In this document: in pieces, positions 29,235-39,354 of the stretch | Layout of the letters: each line of letters begins with the position of its first letter | How positions within the stretch are numbered: the first letter of the stretch is position 1 | NCBI GenBank assembly: GCA_026996295.1 | Contig: JALWLL010000006.1 | Coordinates: 1-64,000 of the forward strand | Direction of reading: 5' to 3' | From: Sulfurimonas sp. | GTDB taxonomy: Bacteria; Campylobacterota; Campylobacteria; Campylobacterales; Sulfurimonadaceae | DNA length: 64,000 bases | Position numbers and translations under genes: made by a program | Notes under the pieces: generated by a model | What the model was told of the DNA's origin: nothing | What the model saw: the letters and a program-made list of their open reading frames with translations, nothing else | The model's database searches: none

Positions 29235-30506
29235 TTATTTTGTGTATTTTTCTAAAAACTTTGCCACTTTTTTATGGTGATTTTCATTTGCATAATCAAG
29301 TGCTGTTGCACCGTCTCTATCTCTGTGACGTGCATCTGCACCTTTTTTTATCAGTAGCTTAACTACTGTGAGCATCCCTTTTTCAGCAGCATTGATAAGT
29401 GGTGTTTCTCTATATTTGTCAGTGACATTCACATCTGCACCTTTTTTAATAAGCGCGATAGATGCATCACTCAAACCAAGTCGTGTAGCATAAAGAAGCG
29501 GTGTCCCTTTATCTCTGTCTTGCGCATTGACATCAGCACCTTTTTTAATGAGCAAAAGTGCCGTTTTTTGTTTTTTGTTTTTCAGTGCTACTATAAGCGG
29601 AGTTTTTTCAAATTTATTATTTTCATTGATGTCTGCACCCCTTTTAAGAAGTGTGTCTAAAGATTTATTTAACCCTTCTCTTGCTGCAAAGAAAAGAGGC
29701 GTTGTTCCATCTGGAAGTTCAACATCACTCTCTGCACCCTTTTGAATAAGCTTATCAAAAAACTTTTTCATTGTAAAATCCATTGCAAAATAAAGGGGAG
29801 TTTTTCCCTCTTCATCTTTAACATTTATTTTGGCACCCTTCTTTACAAGAGCTATGGCAACATTTTGTAAAGAACTTTTAGCTGCATAAAGCAAAGGTGT
29901 ATTACCATCCATATCCCTCACATTGACATCTGCACCTTTTTTGATAAGTAAAAGGGAAGCATCCATCAACCAGTTCTTGGTTGTATAAAGAAGCGGGGTC
30001 ATGCCATCTTCATCTTTGGCATTGATATCTGCACCTTTTTTTATCAGCATAATCACGATATCTTCCAAGGCACCTTGTGCCGCACAATGAAGCGGTGTTT
30101 CTTTGTAAATATTTTTTACATTGACCTTTGCACCTTTTTCGATCAAATATTTTGCTGCTTCATACCTTCCGTTTCTACCTGCCAACATTAAAGGGGTAAA
30201 TCCATTATTTGCCGCATTGATATCGGCACCCTTTTTCAATAAAAGTTTAATAGTCTTCACATCTCCCACTGCTGCTGCTGCGATAAGAGGCGTATATCCA
30301 TCGGCATCAACCGTATTTACGTCAGCACCATCTTTTATGAGTTGCTCAATTGTTCCCAATACTTCATCATTTACATGCTCTTTATCCAAGAGTCTGATTA
30401 TTCTCTCACCTTTTTCATCAGCCAACATGCTCTGAGGGAGAAATAATGTAAGAACAATCCCTAGCAATAAAGCATACCCTATACGATTTTTTTGAAACAT
30501 CTTCAT
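29235..30506 (-). CDS. Secreted ankyrin-repeat protein (about 11-12 repeats)
   Basis: Signal peptide MKMFQKNRIGYALLLGIVLTLFLPQSMLA; repeated (D/E)GxTPLxxAA..LLIKKGADVN units. Confidence 0.9.
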   Translation of the reverse strand: MKMFQKNRIGYALLLGIVLTLFLPQSMLADEKGERIIRLLDKEHVNDEVLGTIEQLIKDGADVNTVDADGYTPLIAAAAVGDVKTIKLLLKKGADINAANNGFTPLMLAGRNGRYEAAKYLIEKGAKVNVKNIYKETPLHCAAQGALEDIVIMLIKKGADINAKDEDGMTPLLYTTKNWLMDASLLLIKKGADVNVRDMDGNTPLLYAAKSSLQNVAIALVKKGAKINVKDEEGKTPLYFAMDFTMKKFFDKLIQKGAESDVELPDGTTPLFFAAREGLNKSLDTLLKRGADINENNKFEKTPLIVALKNKKQKTALLLIKKGADVNAQDRDKGTPLLYATRLGLSDASIALIKKGADVNVTDKYRETPLINAAEKGMLTVVKLLIKKGADARHRDRDGATALDYANENHHKKVAKFLEKYTK

Positions 30507-30738
30507 TTCCTTTTTTATATAAACCTTCTTTGATTCTAACATATTCATAATAAAAAACCATTTGTATAAATGATAATTTTTCTTAATTTATATAAAAGTT
30601 TATTTTATGTTTCAATTTAGAATGTTTTATTTAAATAAATTTAAATTTTGATATTTATGTTACTCATAAAGATTATTAATATATAATGTCCTAAATTATT
30701 TATGCCGAGATTTCGTATAAACCATAGAGGAGTGACAT

Positions 30739-32109
30739 TTGTCAAAACAGATTTCAAATAAAGAAAAAGAGCTAATAGAGGAACAACTCAATGCCAGAGA
30801 GTCTATTATCTCCAATGAAGAGGCTCAAGAGCTCGAAGCTCAGGAGAAAATTCAACAACATGAAGCCCAGATAAAGAGCCAGGAAGCTCCAAGTACTCAA
30901 GAGCAGACACCAAAAGAGACAAAAAAGCAAAACTTTACATCGTCTGAGCATACTTATGCCCGATACGAAGATGTCGATAAAGAGCAACTACAACGTGACC
31001 TTGAAGAGATCAAGGCAAATATAGGTCCTGCCACTGAAGAAGATTTTCAACACCTTCTCAAACTTGAAAGATGGGGACGAGCCTCTACTCTTAGTGGTTT
31101 TTTCCTCATTTATGTTGCAAGTGCGCTGGAGCTTTCCATTGGTTTGGGCAGTTTTGCTTTTTGGGTACTCGCAGTTATTGCGGCGGTGCTTATCGGTGTA
31201 GGCAATGTCTCAAGATGGGCAAATGTGACACATCCAATTTTACACGGTGCTTATGACAAAGTTCCAAATATCCCGTACCAATATACAAAAGCCGGCTATG
31301 CAAGAGGTAAAAACCGATATATTCATTGGCTTGATTGGATCAAACCTGAAGCGTGGGAATATGAACACAACATCATGCACCATTACCATTTAGGTGAGGA
31401 TGATGATCCTGACAATGTAGAACGCAATCTACAATGGCTCATACAGTCCAAAGTGCCGATGTGGCTTCGACGTGTTATGATGTATATCTTTGCCGCTATG
31501 TGGAAACCTGTCTATTATGCACCGAATACTCTGCGTATTTTAGAGAATAAAGAGCGCCGTAAAAAACGTTTGCCGGAGATCAAAAAATACCATATATCAC
31601 CGTTTACAAAAAATGGCTTGGAGCTTTGGAAGAACTTCTATCTTCCATATGCTCTTGTGCGTTTCGTACTATTACCGCTTCTTTTCTTGCCACTTGGTAT
31701 GGGAGCTGTTTTCAATGCCTTTATTATTTTACTGATGGCAGAAGCGTATGCAAATCTTCACTCCTTTTTGGTTATCGTACCAAACCACTCAGCCGGTGAT
31801 ATATACCAGTTCAGCGAACCACACAAATCTCAGGGTGAATTTTACCTAAGACAGATCATGGGGAGTGTAAACTATAATACCGGTACAGATCTTATAGACT
31901 TTGCTCAAGGTTTTTTAAACTACCAGATAGAACACCATCTTTTCCCAAATATACCACTCTCTCAATATCAAAAGATGCAACCAATCGTTAAAGAGGTATG
32001 TAAGAAACATAACTTGGAGTACAGACAGGAGTCTGTTTTTAAAAGAATCGGCATGACCATAGATCTTATGGTTGGTAAAACAAAACTGCTTAGAGTAGAT
32101 GGCGTATAA
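30739..32109 (+). CDS. Fatty acid desaturase family protein with long charged N-terminal extension
   Basis: TTG start; His boxes HPILHGAYD, HNIMHHYHLGE, QIEHHLFPNIP. Confidence 0.85.
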   Translation: MSKQISNKEKELIEEQLNARESIISNEEAQELEAQEKIQQHEAQIKSQEAPSTQEQTPKETKKQNFTSSEHTYARYEDVDKEQLQRDLEEIKANIGPATEEDFQHLLKLERWGRASTLSGFFLIYVASALELSIGLGSFAFWVLAVIAAVLIGVGNVSRWANVTHPILHGAYDKVPNIPYQYTKAGYARGKNRYIHWLDWIKPEAWEYEHNIMHHYHLGEDDDPDNVERNLQWLIQSKVPMWLRRVMMYIFAAMWKPVYYAPNTLRILENKERRKKRLPEIKKYHISPFTKNGLELWKNFYLPYALVRFVLLPLLFLPLGMGAVFNAFIILLMAEAYANLHSFLVIVPNHSAGDIYQFSEPHKSQGEFYLRQIMGSVNYNTGTDLIDFAQGFLNYQIEHHLFPNIPLSQYQKMQPIVKEVCKKHNLEYRQESVFKRIGMTIDLMVGKTKLLRVDGV

Positions 32110-32115
32110 AAAGTA

Positions 32116-34116
32116 TCATACTGCGTTTACAAGCCCACTGATAAACTCTTTTTCAAAAGCCTCAACACTAAGGGGCTTGGAAAAATAATACCCTTGATAG
32201 TAATCGCACCCTACAGAATCCAAATATTCCAGCTGCTCACGGGTCTCAACCCCCTCTGCAATCACTTTCATGTTGAGTGTTTGTCCCATTTTCACTATCG
32301 TTTCAATAAAAACAGCCCCCTCTTGCGTAGCATAATCATCCATAAATGACTTGTCAATTTTCAAATAATCGATCGGAAACTTTTTTAAATAGGACAAAGA
32401 GGAATATCCTGTACCAAAATCATCTAAGGATATTTTTATACCATTGTCATGCAGCACTTTTAATATATCTGCATTATTTTGATTCTGTTCTAAAAACATA
32501 TACTCGGTTATCTCTATATCAATATCAGAAGCACTAAGATCATTCTGCTCTAAGATTGTAATAAAATCGTGAGCAAAATCGACATTGAGAAGCTGTTTGG
32601 TTGATATGTTGATCGCTATAGTAAAGTTTTTTAAGCCTGCCATTTTCCACAAGCTGTATTGGTGCACGGCTTCGTTGACCACCCACTCTCCAAGCTCAAT
32701 GATAAAACCGTTCTCCTCGGCCAAAGGGATAAACAGATCAGGAGCAATAATACCCCGCTTTGGATCTATCCATCGAATGAGTGCTTCAGCACCTATGATA
32801 TCTCCACTTTTTATATCAATTTTTGGTTGATAGAAAAGCTGATATTCATTATTAGCAAGGGCTTCTCTCATAGATTTGTCCAGTAAAATGGTCTCTTGTA
32901 CCCTCTTGTTCAGCTCTTCTGTAAAGAAATGGTAGCGTGCACGACCTTTTTGCTTGGCTTCATACATCGCGATGTCGGCATGTTGCATCAAAGAAACAAT
33001 ATTGTCCCCATCTTTAGGGAAAAAAGCGATCCCTATACTACTACTGACATACACAGGATTCGTTTGAATAATCAACTGTTTAGAGAGTTGTTGCTGTATC
33101 CGCTCTATAATATTTGTCAGCTCCAGAAGTGAACTGTATTTGTGTAGCACCACAACAAACTCATCGCCACCAATCCTTGCTACAAAATCACTTGAACGAA
33201 TCACCTCATCGATCATAAATGCGATATTTTTAAGAAGTTCATCACCGATATTATGTCCAAGAGAATCATTGACTGTCTTAAAATGGTCAAGATCTAAAAA
33301 TAACACAGCAAACTCTTTATTTTCTCTTTTTGAGTCCGCAATCAAGCGTTCGAGATATTCATTGAGAGAGTTTCTATTTGCCAGACCACTCAAAGAGTCT
33401 GTTCTTGCCATAGCATAGAGTTCTTTTTTTTCATTTTCAAGTCTTTGAAATGTCTGCACCATCGAATAACGAATAGCTTCTAACTCTTGTAGTTTAAAGG
33501 AGTGGGGAACCTCATTTTGATAGTAGGCAAACTGGCGTAATTTTTCAAGAGGTGCTGAGAGATATTTTCTAATAACAACCAATACGATCAACAAAAGAAG
33601 TATGGGATAAAGACCAAAGTAGAGCAAAAAGGTATTTCTGTCTTCACTAAAGTAGTTTGAGATCTCATCATGATTTAAAACAAACAGAAGTCTTAGAGTA
33701 TTGAGTTCACCTCCCTCATAAAATCTAAGCTCCCCCTCAATAGCCGGAGATTCCATAAGCGTTGCATAGAAGTTGTCAGCTTGTTGATGAAATAAGCTTT
33801 GTTCTACATGTTTGTCATAATGTGGATCGGTATAAAGAAGCACCTCCGCATCATCCATGATAAGAGCAGACTGAATGAAATCATTGTTGGAAACCACTCG
33901 ATCAAGTATCGCTTTGGCTGCAATGATATTTTTTTTACTTGCTATAACTTTTGAAAGGGTATAACTTGTCTCAGAAAGATTATTGCTCAGATCTTTGAGG
34001 ATCACCCTTGCTTTAGAATCTTGCTGCTGCAGATGATAATACATAAAAACAATATACAAAATCGACAACAAAACCGCTATAAGAAGCAAAATAAATTTTT
34101 GTACATTCAAGAACAT
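32116..34116 (-). CDS. Membrane GGDEF-EAL c-di-GMP turnover protein
   Basis: ARIGGDEFVVVLH and GAEALIRWIDPKRGIIAPDLFIPLAEENG, LDDFGTGYSSLSYL; two N-terminal TMs flanking a periplasmic region. Confidence 0.95.
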   Translation of the reverse strand: MFLNVQKFILLLIAVLLSILYIVFMYYHLQQQDSKARVILKDLSNNLSETSYTLSKVIASKKNIIAAKAILDRVVSNNDFIQSALIMDDAEVLLYTDPHYDKHVEQSLFHQQADNFYATLMESPAIEGELRFYEGGELNTLRLLFVLNHDEISNYFSEDRNTFLLYFGLYPILLLLIVLVVIRKYLSAPLEKLRQFAYYQNEVPHSFKLQELEAIRYSMVQTFQRLENEKKELYAMARTDSLSGLANRNSLNEYLERLIADSKRENKEFAVLFLDLDHFKTVNDSLGHNIGDELLKNIAFMIDEVIRSSDFVARIGGDEFVVVLHKYSSLLELTNIIERIQQQLSKQLIIQTNPVYVSSSIGIAFFPKDGDNIVSLMQHADIAMYEAKQKGRARYHFFTEELNKRVQETILLDKSMREALANNEYQLFYQPKIDIKSGDIIGAEALIRWIDPKRGIIAPDLFIPLAEENGFIIELGEWVVNEAVHQYSLWKMAGLKNFTIAINISTKQLLNVDFAHDFITILEQNDLSASDIDIEITEYMFLEQNQNNADILKVLHDNGIKISLDDFGTGYSSLSYLKKFPIDYLKIDKSFMDDYATQEGAVFIETIVKMGQTLNMKVIAEGVETREQLEYLDSVGCDYYQGYYFSKPLSVEAFEKEFISGLVNAV

Positions 34117-35004
34117 TTAAATCAGATCTCTTGTAGGAAAGTCAACCTCTTTTAAACGCTCTAAAAGCTTTTGAGAAGGTTTATCATTTATCCATATGAT
34201 ATCATCAAGTGAAGCTTTAAACTCTTCATAGCTTATGTTGTTCATATAGGGCTTCACACTCTCATAATAATGATAAGGATCATTGTGTAAAACCACCAAT
34301 GCCTTATCTATTAGTTTTTTCAATTCCAAAAACTGCTCTTTATGTTCGTGAAACTTCTCATTTGTCGTGAACATGGCATCGACCACAAAGATATCTAAAC
34401 CATCTTTTGTCGATACAAGCTCATAAAATCCTTGCTTTTTTAGTGTTTCATTATACGGGATATAGGTGACCACCACTGTAGGCTCTTGAATATCGCGGGC
34501 ATTAAGAGTAGATATTTGTGTTTGATCTTGATTCACATATGAGATCTGTTTGTTTTGAAGTTTGTACTTTGCTATAAAATATTCAATCAATGTTTTATTT
34601 ATTGAATCCATTTCCAAATATACATGAATAGTACTGTTTGTCTCCTGCAGCTCTTTCATGGAAACATTTGCCATTATCAGATCTCCACCGTACGAGCGAT
34701 CAAACATCATGATGGGCATAAGAGAGTGTTTTTTTTGTGCAACTAGGCTATACTCATACTGCGTACCGACAAAGGCATCTGAGTTGTCCGCTTCATAGAG
34801 ATAGACATTCTCACTAAGAGAGACAACATTGAGAAGCTGGATATTAAGGGGTGCTAACCAACCCTGCTCCTTTGCATAAAACAGTGGAGAGTAACCTATC
34901 CAAGTCGATGAGGAAACTTTCAGTTTTTCGTAGTTTTGAGAAGAACAAGCGATCATTAGTAACGAGAGGAAAAAGGCACTCATAATTTTGAAGATCATTG
35001 GCAT
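34117..35004 (-). CDS. NMT1/NitT-TauT-like substrate-binding lipoprotein
   Basis: Lipobox LLMIACSS; STWIGYSPLFYAKEQGWLAPLNIQLLNVVS as in NMT1/THI5-like SBPs; no permease or ATPase adjacent. Confidence 0.75.
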   Translation of the reverse strand: MPMIFKIMSAFFLSLLMIACSSQNYEKLKVSSSTWIGYSPLFYAKEQGWLAPLNIQLLNVVSLSENVYLYEADNSDAFVGTQYEYSLVAQKKHSLMPIMMFDRSYGGDLIMANVSMKELQETNSTIHVYLEMDSINKTLIEYFIAKYKLQNKQISYVNQDQTQISTLNARDIQEPTVVVTYIPYNETLKKQGFYELVSTKDGLDIFVVDAMFTTNEKFHEHKEQFLELKKLIDKALVVLHNDPYHYYESVKPYMNNISYEEFKASLDDIIWINDKPSQKLLERLKEVDFPTRDLI

Positions 35005-35098
35005 CCTCTTTCTTCAATAGATTTTACTAAATTTTAACGAAGAATACTTTAGTCTAATATTAATAAGTTAAACTAATAAAATGTTACTTTTTTTCAAT

Positions 35099-35133
35099 AA
35101 AAAAAAGGCTCTCCGGCGTTTGCCGGAAAAGCC
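35099..35133 (-). terminator. Rho-independent terminator downstream of porin gene
   Basis: GGCTtTTCCGGC-AAAC-GCCGGAgAGCC then T-tract on the minus strand. Confidence 0.75.
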
Positions 35134-35173
35134 CTATATACAAGAAGAATTGAATTTGTTTTGTAGAAGTGAC

Positions 35174-36415
35174 CTACCAGTGAACCTCAGCAGTTAACAT
35201 GGCAGAGTTCCAGTTTTGAACATTGGAACCTTTGTAGTTTCTGTAGTCATCAGCTTTATATGTTTGACCTGTTAGTAGCCATTTTACATTTTTGTTTTGC
35301 TTCCATGCTACACCATAAATAAAGTTACGTGTTTTTTGTTCAACATCAGTTGATTGATTTTTGGATTTCCATGTATCGTAACGTCCAAGCACTTCATACT
35401 GATGCTTTTTCCCTAAGCGATATGTAGCATTTACAGAAAACCCTTTTCCATTCCACTCACTTGTTTTTTCATAATCATTTTCTGCTTTTACATACTGTGC
35501 CGAGATCAAGAAATCAGGAGTGTTATACACACCGTGGAAACCATAAAAAAGGTATGAGTACATATTTCCTGCCGCATCTGCATTATGAGAATTTTTCATA
35601 TTGTACTGACCAAAAAATGACATATCGAAGTATATATCTTTGAGTGCTTTTCTCTTTGTATCACCATTGCCATACGTTGCAAGAGTAGTTCTCCACTCCA
35701 ATGAATTACCTGTTCCTATATGCTCGCCGTTTGCACCACTGTTATCATTTGTACCATGGTAACCCTCACCATTGAAAAGACCGAGCTCGGTCGTTACATA
35801 CTCTGTTTTTGTTTTAAAGTTAAAACCTAAATCAGCTGAGTTTGTCAGGTGCGCCGACTCACTCGCTTCCACAAAAACTTTGGAGATTGAACGATACCAC
35901 CAACCTTGGTGCTCTTCATAATCGATCCATGGTCTGTGAACCATACCAAACTCAACGCCTGTAAAGGGTAGAACATCATTTACAAAAAGGTAGGCATATT
36001 TTACATATACATCTGCATGTCCACCTTCATCTGCAGTAGCGTTTGTATAGGTAGAATCCAAAGTTACACGTAAAAAACTTTTTGGATCATCAAAAAGGTA
36101 TGCTTTTACTTGCAGGTAATTACGACGCATTTCAAAATTACCCGTTACAGTTGCATCTTTTGGTCCGCCGTCTGCGATCGCTTTCACCTCATTTGTAGAT
36201 ATCAGATTGTACCCTAGATAGTGCACACCGCTAATCTTTAACTTGGAAGCTTTTGCATATACCGGTGTTTCTTTTGATTGTAAAAGTGTGCGCCCCTCAG
36301 CAGCAGTTGTAAAAACCTGACCTTGTTCATCAACATAAAACTTTAAAGAACCAGCTGAAGCTGCGACAGAACCTAGTGTTAAAACAGCCAATGCTGATAA
36401 AACGATTTTTTTCAT
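35174..36415 (-). CDS. Outer membrane porin, probably phosphate-selective by context
   Basis: Signal peptide, beta-barrel pattern with C-terminal aromatic (AEVHW); own Pho-box-like promoter adjacent to pstS. Confidence 0.7.
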   Translation of the reverse strand: MKKIVLSALAVLTLGSVAASAGSLKFYVDEQGQVFTTAAEGRTLLQSKETPVYAKASKLKISGVHYLGYNLISTNEVKAIADGGPKDATVTGNFEMRRNYLQVKAYLFDDPKSFLRVTLDSTYTNATADEGGHADVYVKYAYLFVNDVLPFTGVEFGMVHRPWIDYEEHQGWWYRSISKVFVEASESAHLTNSADLGFNFKTKTEYVTTELGLFNGEGYHGTNDNSGANGEHIGTGNSLEWRTTLATYGNGDTKRKALKDIYFDMSFFGQYNMKNSHNADAAGNMYSYLFYGFHGVYNTPDFLISAQYVKAENDYEKTSEWNGKGFSVNATYRLGKKHQYEVLGRYDTWKSKNQSTDVEQKTRNFIYGVAWKQNKNVKWLLTGQTYKADDYRNYKGSNVQNWNSAMLTAEVHW

Positions 36416-36484
36416 TTTTTTCCCTTATTTATAGAAATATTAAAAATACTTCTTTTATTTGTTGCAAGAAGTATAAAACAGTTT

Positions 36485-36502
36485 GGTTACATAATGATTA
36501 CA
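36485..36502 (-). promoter_or_regulatory. Pho-box-like site upstream of porin
   Basis: Minus strand TGTAATCATTATGTAACC (TGTAAYC repeats, 11-bp period), 9 bp before -10-like TATACT (36470-36475). Confidence 0.65.
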
Positions 36503-36511
36503 AATATTGGT

Positions 36512-37516
36512 TTATTTGATATTTTCAGCCCAGTACTCGCGTATCATAGTTTTGGTAGCTTCTGGAAGTGGGATATACCCCAGTTTTTTCGCAGATTTGT
36601 CACCGTTTTTAAATGCATAGTCAAAAAATGCGATCACTTTTTTGTTCATAGCAGGTTTCTCTTTTGGTAAAAGGATAAACGTCGCTGCCACAATAGGGTA
36701 AGATCTATCACCCTCCTGCAGTGCCAACATTGCATAGAAGTTATCTTTTTTGGTCCAGCTTGCATATTTTGCGGCAGCTTTGAAGTTCTCTTCATTGGCA
36801 ACTACCCATTTACCGCTTGCTGTTTGCAATACCGCTGCACTTAAGTGGTTTTTCTCCTTGTAGGCATGCTCAATATAGCCTATAGCATAAGGTGTTTGTT
36901 TTACAAGATTTGCAACACCTTCATTCCCTTTTCCACCGATACCGACTGCCCAGTCAACTGCTTTTCCCGTACCAAAGTTATTTTTCCAGTTTTTTGAACT
37001 TCCACTCAAATAATATGTAAAGTTATACGTCGTACCGCTTCCGTCTGAACGGTGCACAACGATGATCTTTTGGTTTGGAAGTTTTAAACCTTTATTGTCC
37101 GCAACAATAGCCGGATCATTCCAGTGTGTGATCTTACCGGCAAAGATATCTGCAACAACAGAGTTTTTAAGTTTAAGCGTCTCATCTGCGATACCATCAA
37201 CATTAAAAGCGATAACAATAGAACCGATAACAGCCGGAAACTGTAAAAGTTTTGCTTTTGCAAGTTTTTTAGAGTTCAGTGGTTTGTCAGATGCACCAAA
37301 GTTTACGATACGTTGAGTGATCTGCTTGATCCCTCCACCTGAACCTATAGACTGATAATTTACACGGTTTTTTGTATCTTTTTTATATGAGTAAGCCCAG
37401 TCGTAATAAAGTGGAGCCGGGAAAGATGCACCTGCACCGTTGATCTTGTCCGCTGCAAAAGAGGATGTAGCAGAGATGGCTGCAATTATTGCCAGTGAAG
37501 CTAGTTTTTTGAACAT
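36512..37516 (-). CDS. pstS: Phosphate ABC transporter substrate-binding protein
   Basis: INGAGASFPAPLYYDWAYSYKKDTKNRVNYQSIGSGGGIKQI, VVHRSDGSGTTYNFTYYLS. Confidence 0.96.
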   Translation of the reverse strand: MFKKLASLAIIAAISATSSFAADKINGAGASFPAPLYYDWAYSYKKDTKNRVNYQSIGSGGGIKQITQRIVNFGASDKPLNSKKLAKAKLLQFPAVIGSIVIAFNVDGIADETLKLKNSVVADIFAGKITHWNDPAIVADNKGLKLPNQKIIVVHRSDGSGTTYNFTYYLSGSSKNWKNNFGTGKAVDWAVGIGGKGNEGVANLVKQTPYAIGYIEHAYKEKNHLSAAVLQTASGKWVVANEENFKAAAKYASWTKKDNFYAMLALQEGDRSYPIVAATFILLPKEKPAMNKKVIAFFDYAFKNGDKSAKKLGYIPLPEATKTMIREYWAENIK

Positions 37517-37558
37517 GATAAATCCTTATGTTTTGATTGCGAAAGTATAAATCCTCAA

Positions 37559-37576
37559 TGTAACATTATGATTACA
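37559..37576 (-). promoter_or_regulatory. Pho-box-like site for pstS
   Basis: Minus strand TGTAATCATAATGTTACA; 9 bp before -10-like TATACT (37544-37549). Confidence 0.65.
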
Positions 37577-37591
37577 GCTGATAAACAATTT

Positions 37592-37609
37592 GGTAACCGT
37601 TATGTAACC
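37592..37609 (+). promoter_or_regulatory. Pho-box-like site for pstCAB-phoU
   Basis: GGTAACCGTTATGTAACC (GTAACC repeats, 11-bp period); 9 bp before -10-like TACAAT (37619-37624). Confidence 0.65.
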
Positions 37610-37651
37610 AAACTTTTTTACAATTGCGAACTTTTTTAATGGAGAGACATC

Positions 37652-38512
37652 TTGGGTATTATTATAGATAGAGTTTTTGCCAATCTGACAAAAATTATTG
37701 CAGTTGCCGTACTACTTTTAGTTGCTTGGATCTTTACTGTACTTCTTCAGCATTCCATGAACTCTATAGAGTATTTTGGTTTTGACTTTATTACAGAATC
37801 AAAGTGGGCACCAAACCTGGAAAAATTTGGTGCACTTCCTGCAATATACGGATCGGTGCTTTCAACATTTTTAGCAATGATACTTGCAGTTCCTCTCGCT
37901 ATCGGTGTTGCAATTTTTCTAAGTGAGATCGCACCCGCAAAGCTCAAATCACCTGTAGGTGTCTCCATAGAGCTTCTTGCGGCTATCCCTTCTGTTATAT
38001 ATGGTATGTGGGGTTTATTCTATTTTGTGCCTATTATTCGTGATGCCTTTGGCGGCATCGGGATCTCCATGCTAACAGCGGGTATTGTGCTCTCTATTAT
38101 GATTTTGCCTTTTATGGCGGCAGTTACTCGTGATGCTATGAACACAACGCCGGATATTTTAAAAGAATCAGCATATGCTCTTGGGGGAACCAAATGGGAT
38201 GTGATCAAAGATATTGTTATCCCTTATGCAAAAGCCGGTATCATCGGCTCATTTATCTTAGCTCTTGGCCGTGCTATAGGTGAGACGATGGCAGTTACCT
38301 TTGTTATGGGTAATGTTCATAAGATCTCAACCGATCTGCTCCAACCGGCAACATCGATACCGGTAACTTTGGCAAATGAGTTTACAGAAGCAGATACTGA
38401 TCTGTACTATTCTTCTTTGTTTGAGCTCTCACTCATACTGCTTGTGATCAGCTTTACTATTATCTCTATCGCAAAATTTTACTTCCTTAGAAGAACAAAG
38501 GTGGCATCATAA
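37652..38512 (+). CDS. pstC: Phosphate ABC transporter permease PstC
   Basis: TTG start; binding-protein-dependent permease motif ALGRAIGETMAVTFVMGN. Confidence 0.94.
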   Translation: MGIIIDRVFANLTKIIAVAVLLLVAWIFTVLLQHSMNSIEYFGFDFITESKWAPNLEKFGALPAIYGSVLSTFLAMILAVPLAIGVAIFLSEIAPAKLKSPVGVSIELLAAIPSVIYGMWGLFYFVPIIRDAFGGIGISMLTAGIVLSIMILPFMAAVTRDAMNTTPDILKESAYALGGTKWDVIKDIVIPYAKAGIIGSFILALGRAIGETMAVTFVMGNVHKISTDLLQPATSIPVTLANEFTEADTDLYYSSLFELSLILLVISFTIISIAKFYFLRRTKVAS

Positions 38513-39354
38513 TGACTCATACTCAAAAACGTATCATTATAAACAATGTAGTGATGGTTCTCTCTACTCTTTCAGCCCTCGTTGGGATAGGTTTTTTATT
38601 TTGGATACTCGGCGTTTTGGTAATGAATGGCATAGATGCTCTGAGCTGGAATATTTTTACCCAAGAGGGAGCACCTCCGGGCTATGAAGATAGTGGGTTA
38701 AAACATGCTCTGATCGGTCAGTTTATGATCGTTGGTGTTGCTACACTTTTTGGTGTACCGCTTGGAATTTTAGCGGGAACATACCTCAGTGAGTATGGAC
38801 AAAAATCCAAGCTTGCCGAGACCATCCGTGATATTTCAGATATCATGATGTCAGCACCGAGTATCGTTATAGGTGCTTTTGTTTATGCCATCGTTGTTGC
38901 ACCTATGGGGCACTTCTCAGGATGGGCAGGTTCTGTTGCACTCACTATTATCATGTTACCGATTATTTTAAGAACGACCGATGATATGCTTCAACTTGTT
39001 CCATCAACACTTCGTGAAGCGGCATTTGCACTCGGTGCTCCAAAGTACAAAGTGATCTTACAGGTTGTGTACCGTGGAGCAAAAGCGGGGATCCTTACAG
39101 GTATCTTACTCGGTGTAGCACGTGTTGCAGGTGAAACCGCACCACTTCTGTTCACATCGTTTAATGACAATTTTTTAAACACGGATATGATGGAGCCGAT
39201 GGCATCACTCACCGTAACAATGTACAATTATGCAACAAGCCCTTATGAAGACTGGCAAAAGCTTGGCTGGGCTGCAGCATTTATACTGAGTATGTTTATC
39301 TTAAGTTTAAACATACTTGGAAGATTATTTATTATGAAAAGGAAAGGCAAATAA
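38512..39354 (+). CDS. pstA: Phosphate ABC transporter permease PstA
   Basis: [59 protein letters not shown]. Confidence 0.95.
   Translation: MTHTQKRIIINNVVMVLSTLSALVGIGFLFWILGVLVMNGIDALSWNIFTQEGAPPGYEDSGLKHALIGQFMIVGVATLFGVPLGILAGTYLSEYGQKSKLAETIRDISDIMMSAPSIVIGAFVYAIVVAPMGHFSGWAGSVALTIIMLPIILRTTDDMLQLVPSTLREAAFALGAPKYKVILQVVYRGAKAGILTGILLGVARVAGETAPLLFTSFNDNFLNTDMMEPMASLTVTMYNYATSPYEDWQKLGWAAAFILSMFILSLNILGRLFIMKRKGK

Noticed and set aside
29235-30440. Periodic DNA repetition suggesting a tandem repeat or CRISPR
   Set aside because: Period of about 99 bp is the coding signature of ankyrin repeats, with diverged units; not a DNA repeat array.
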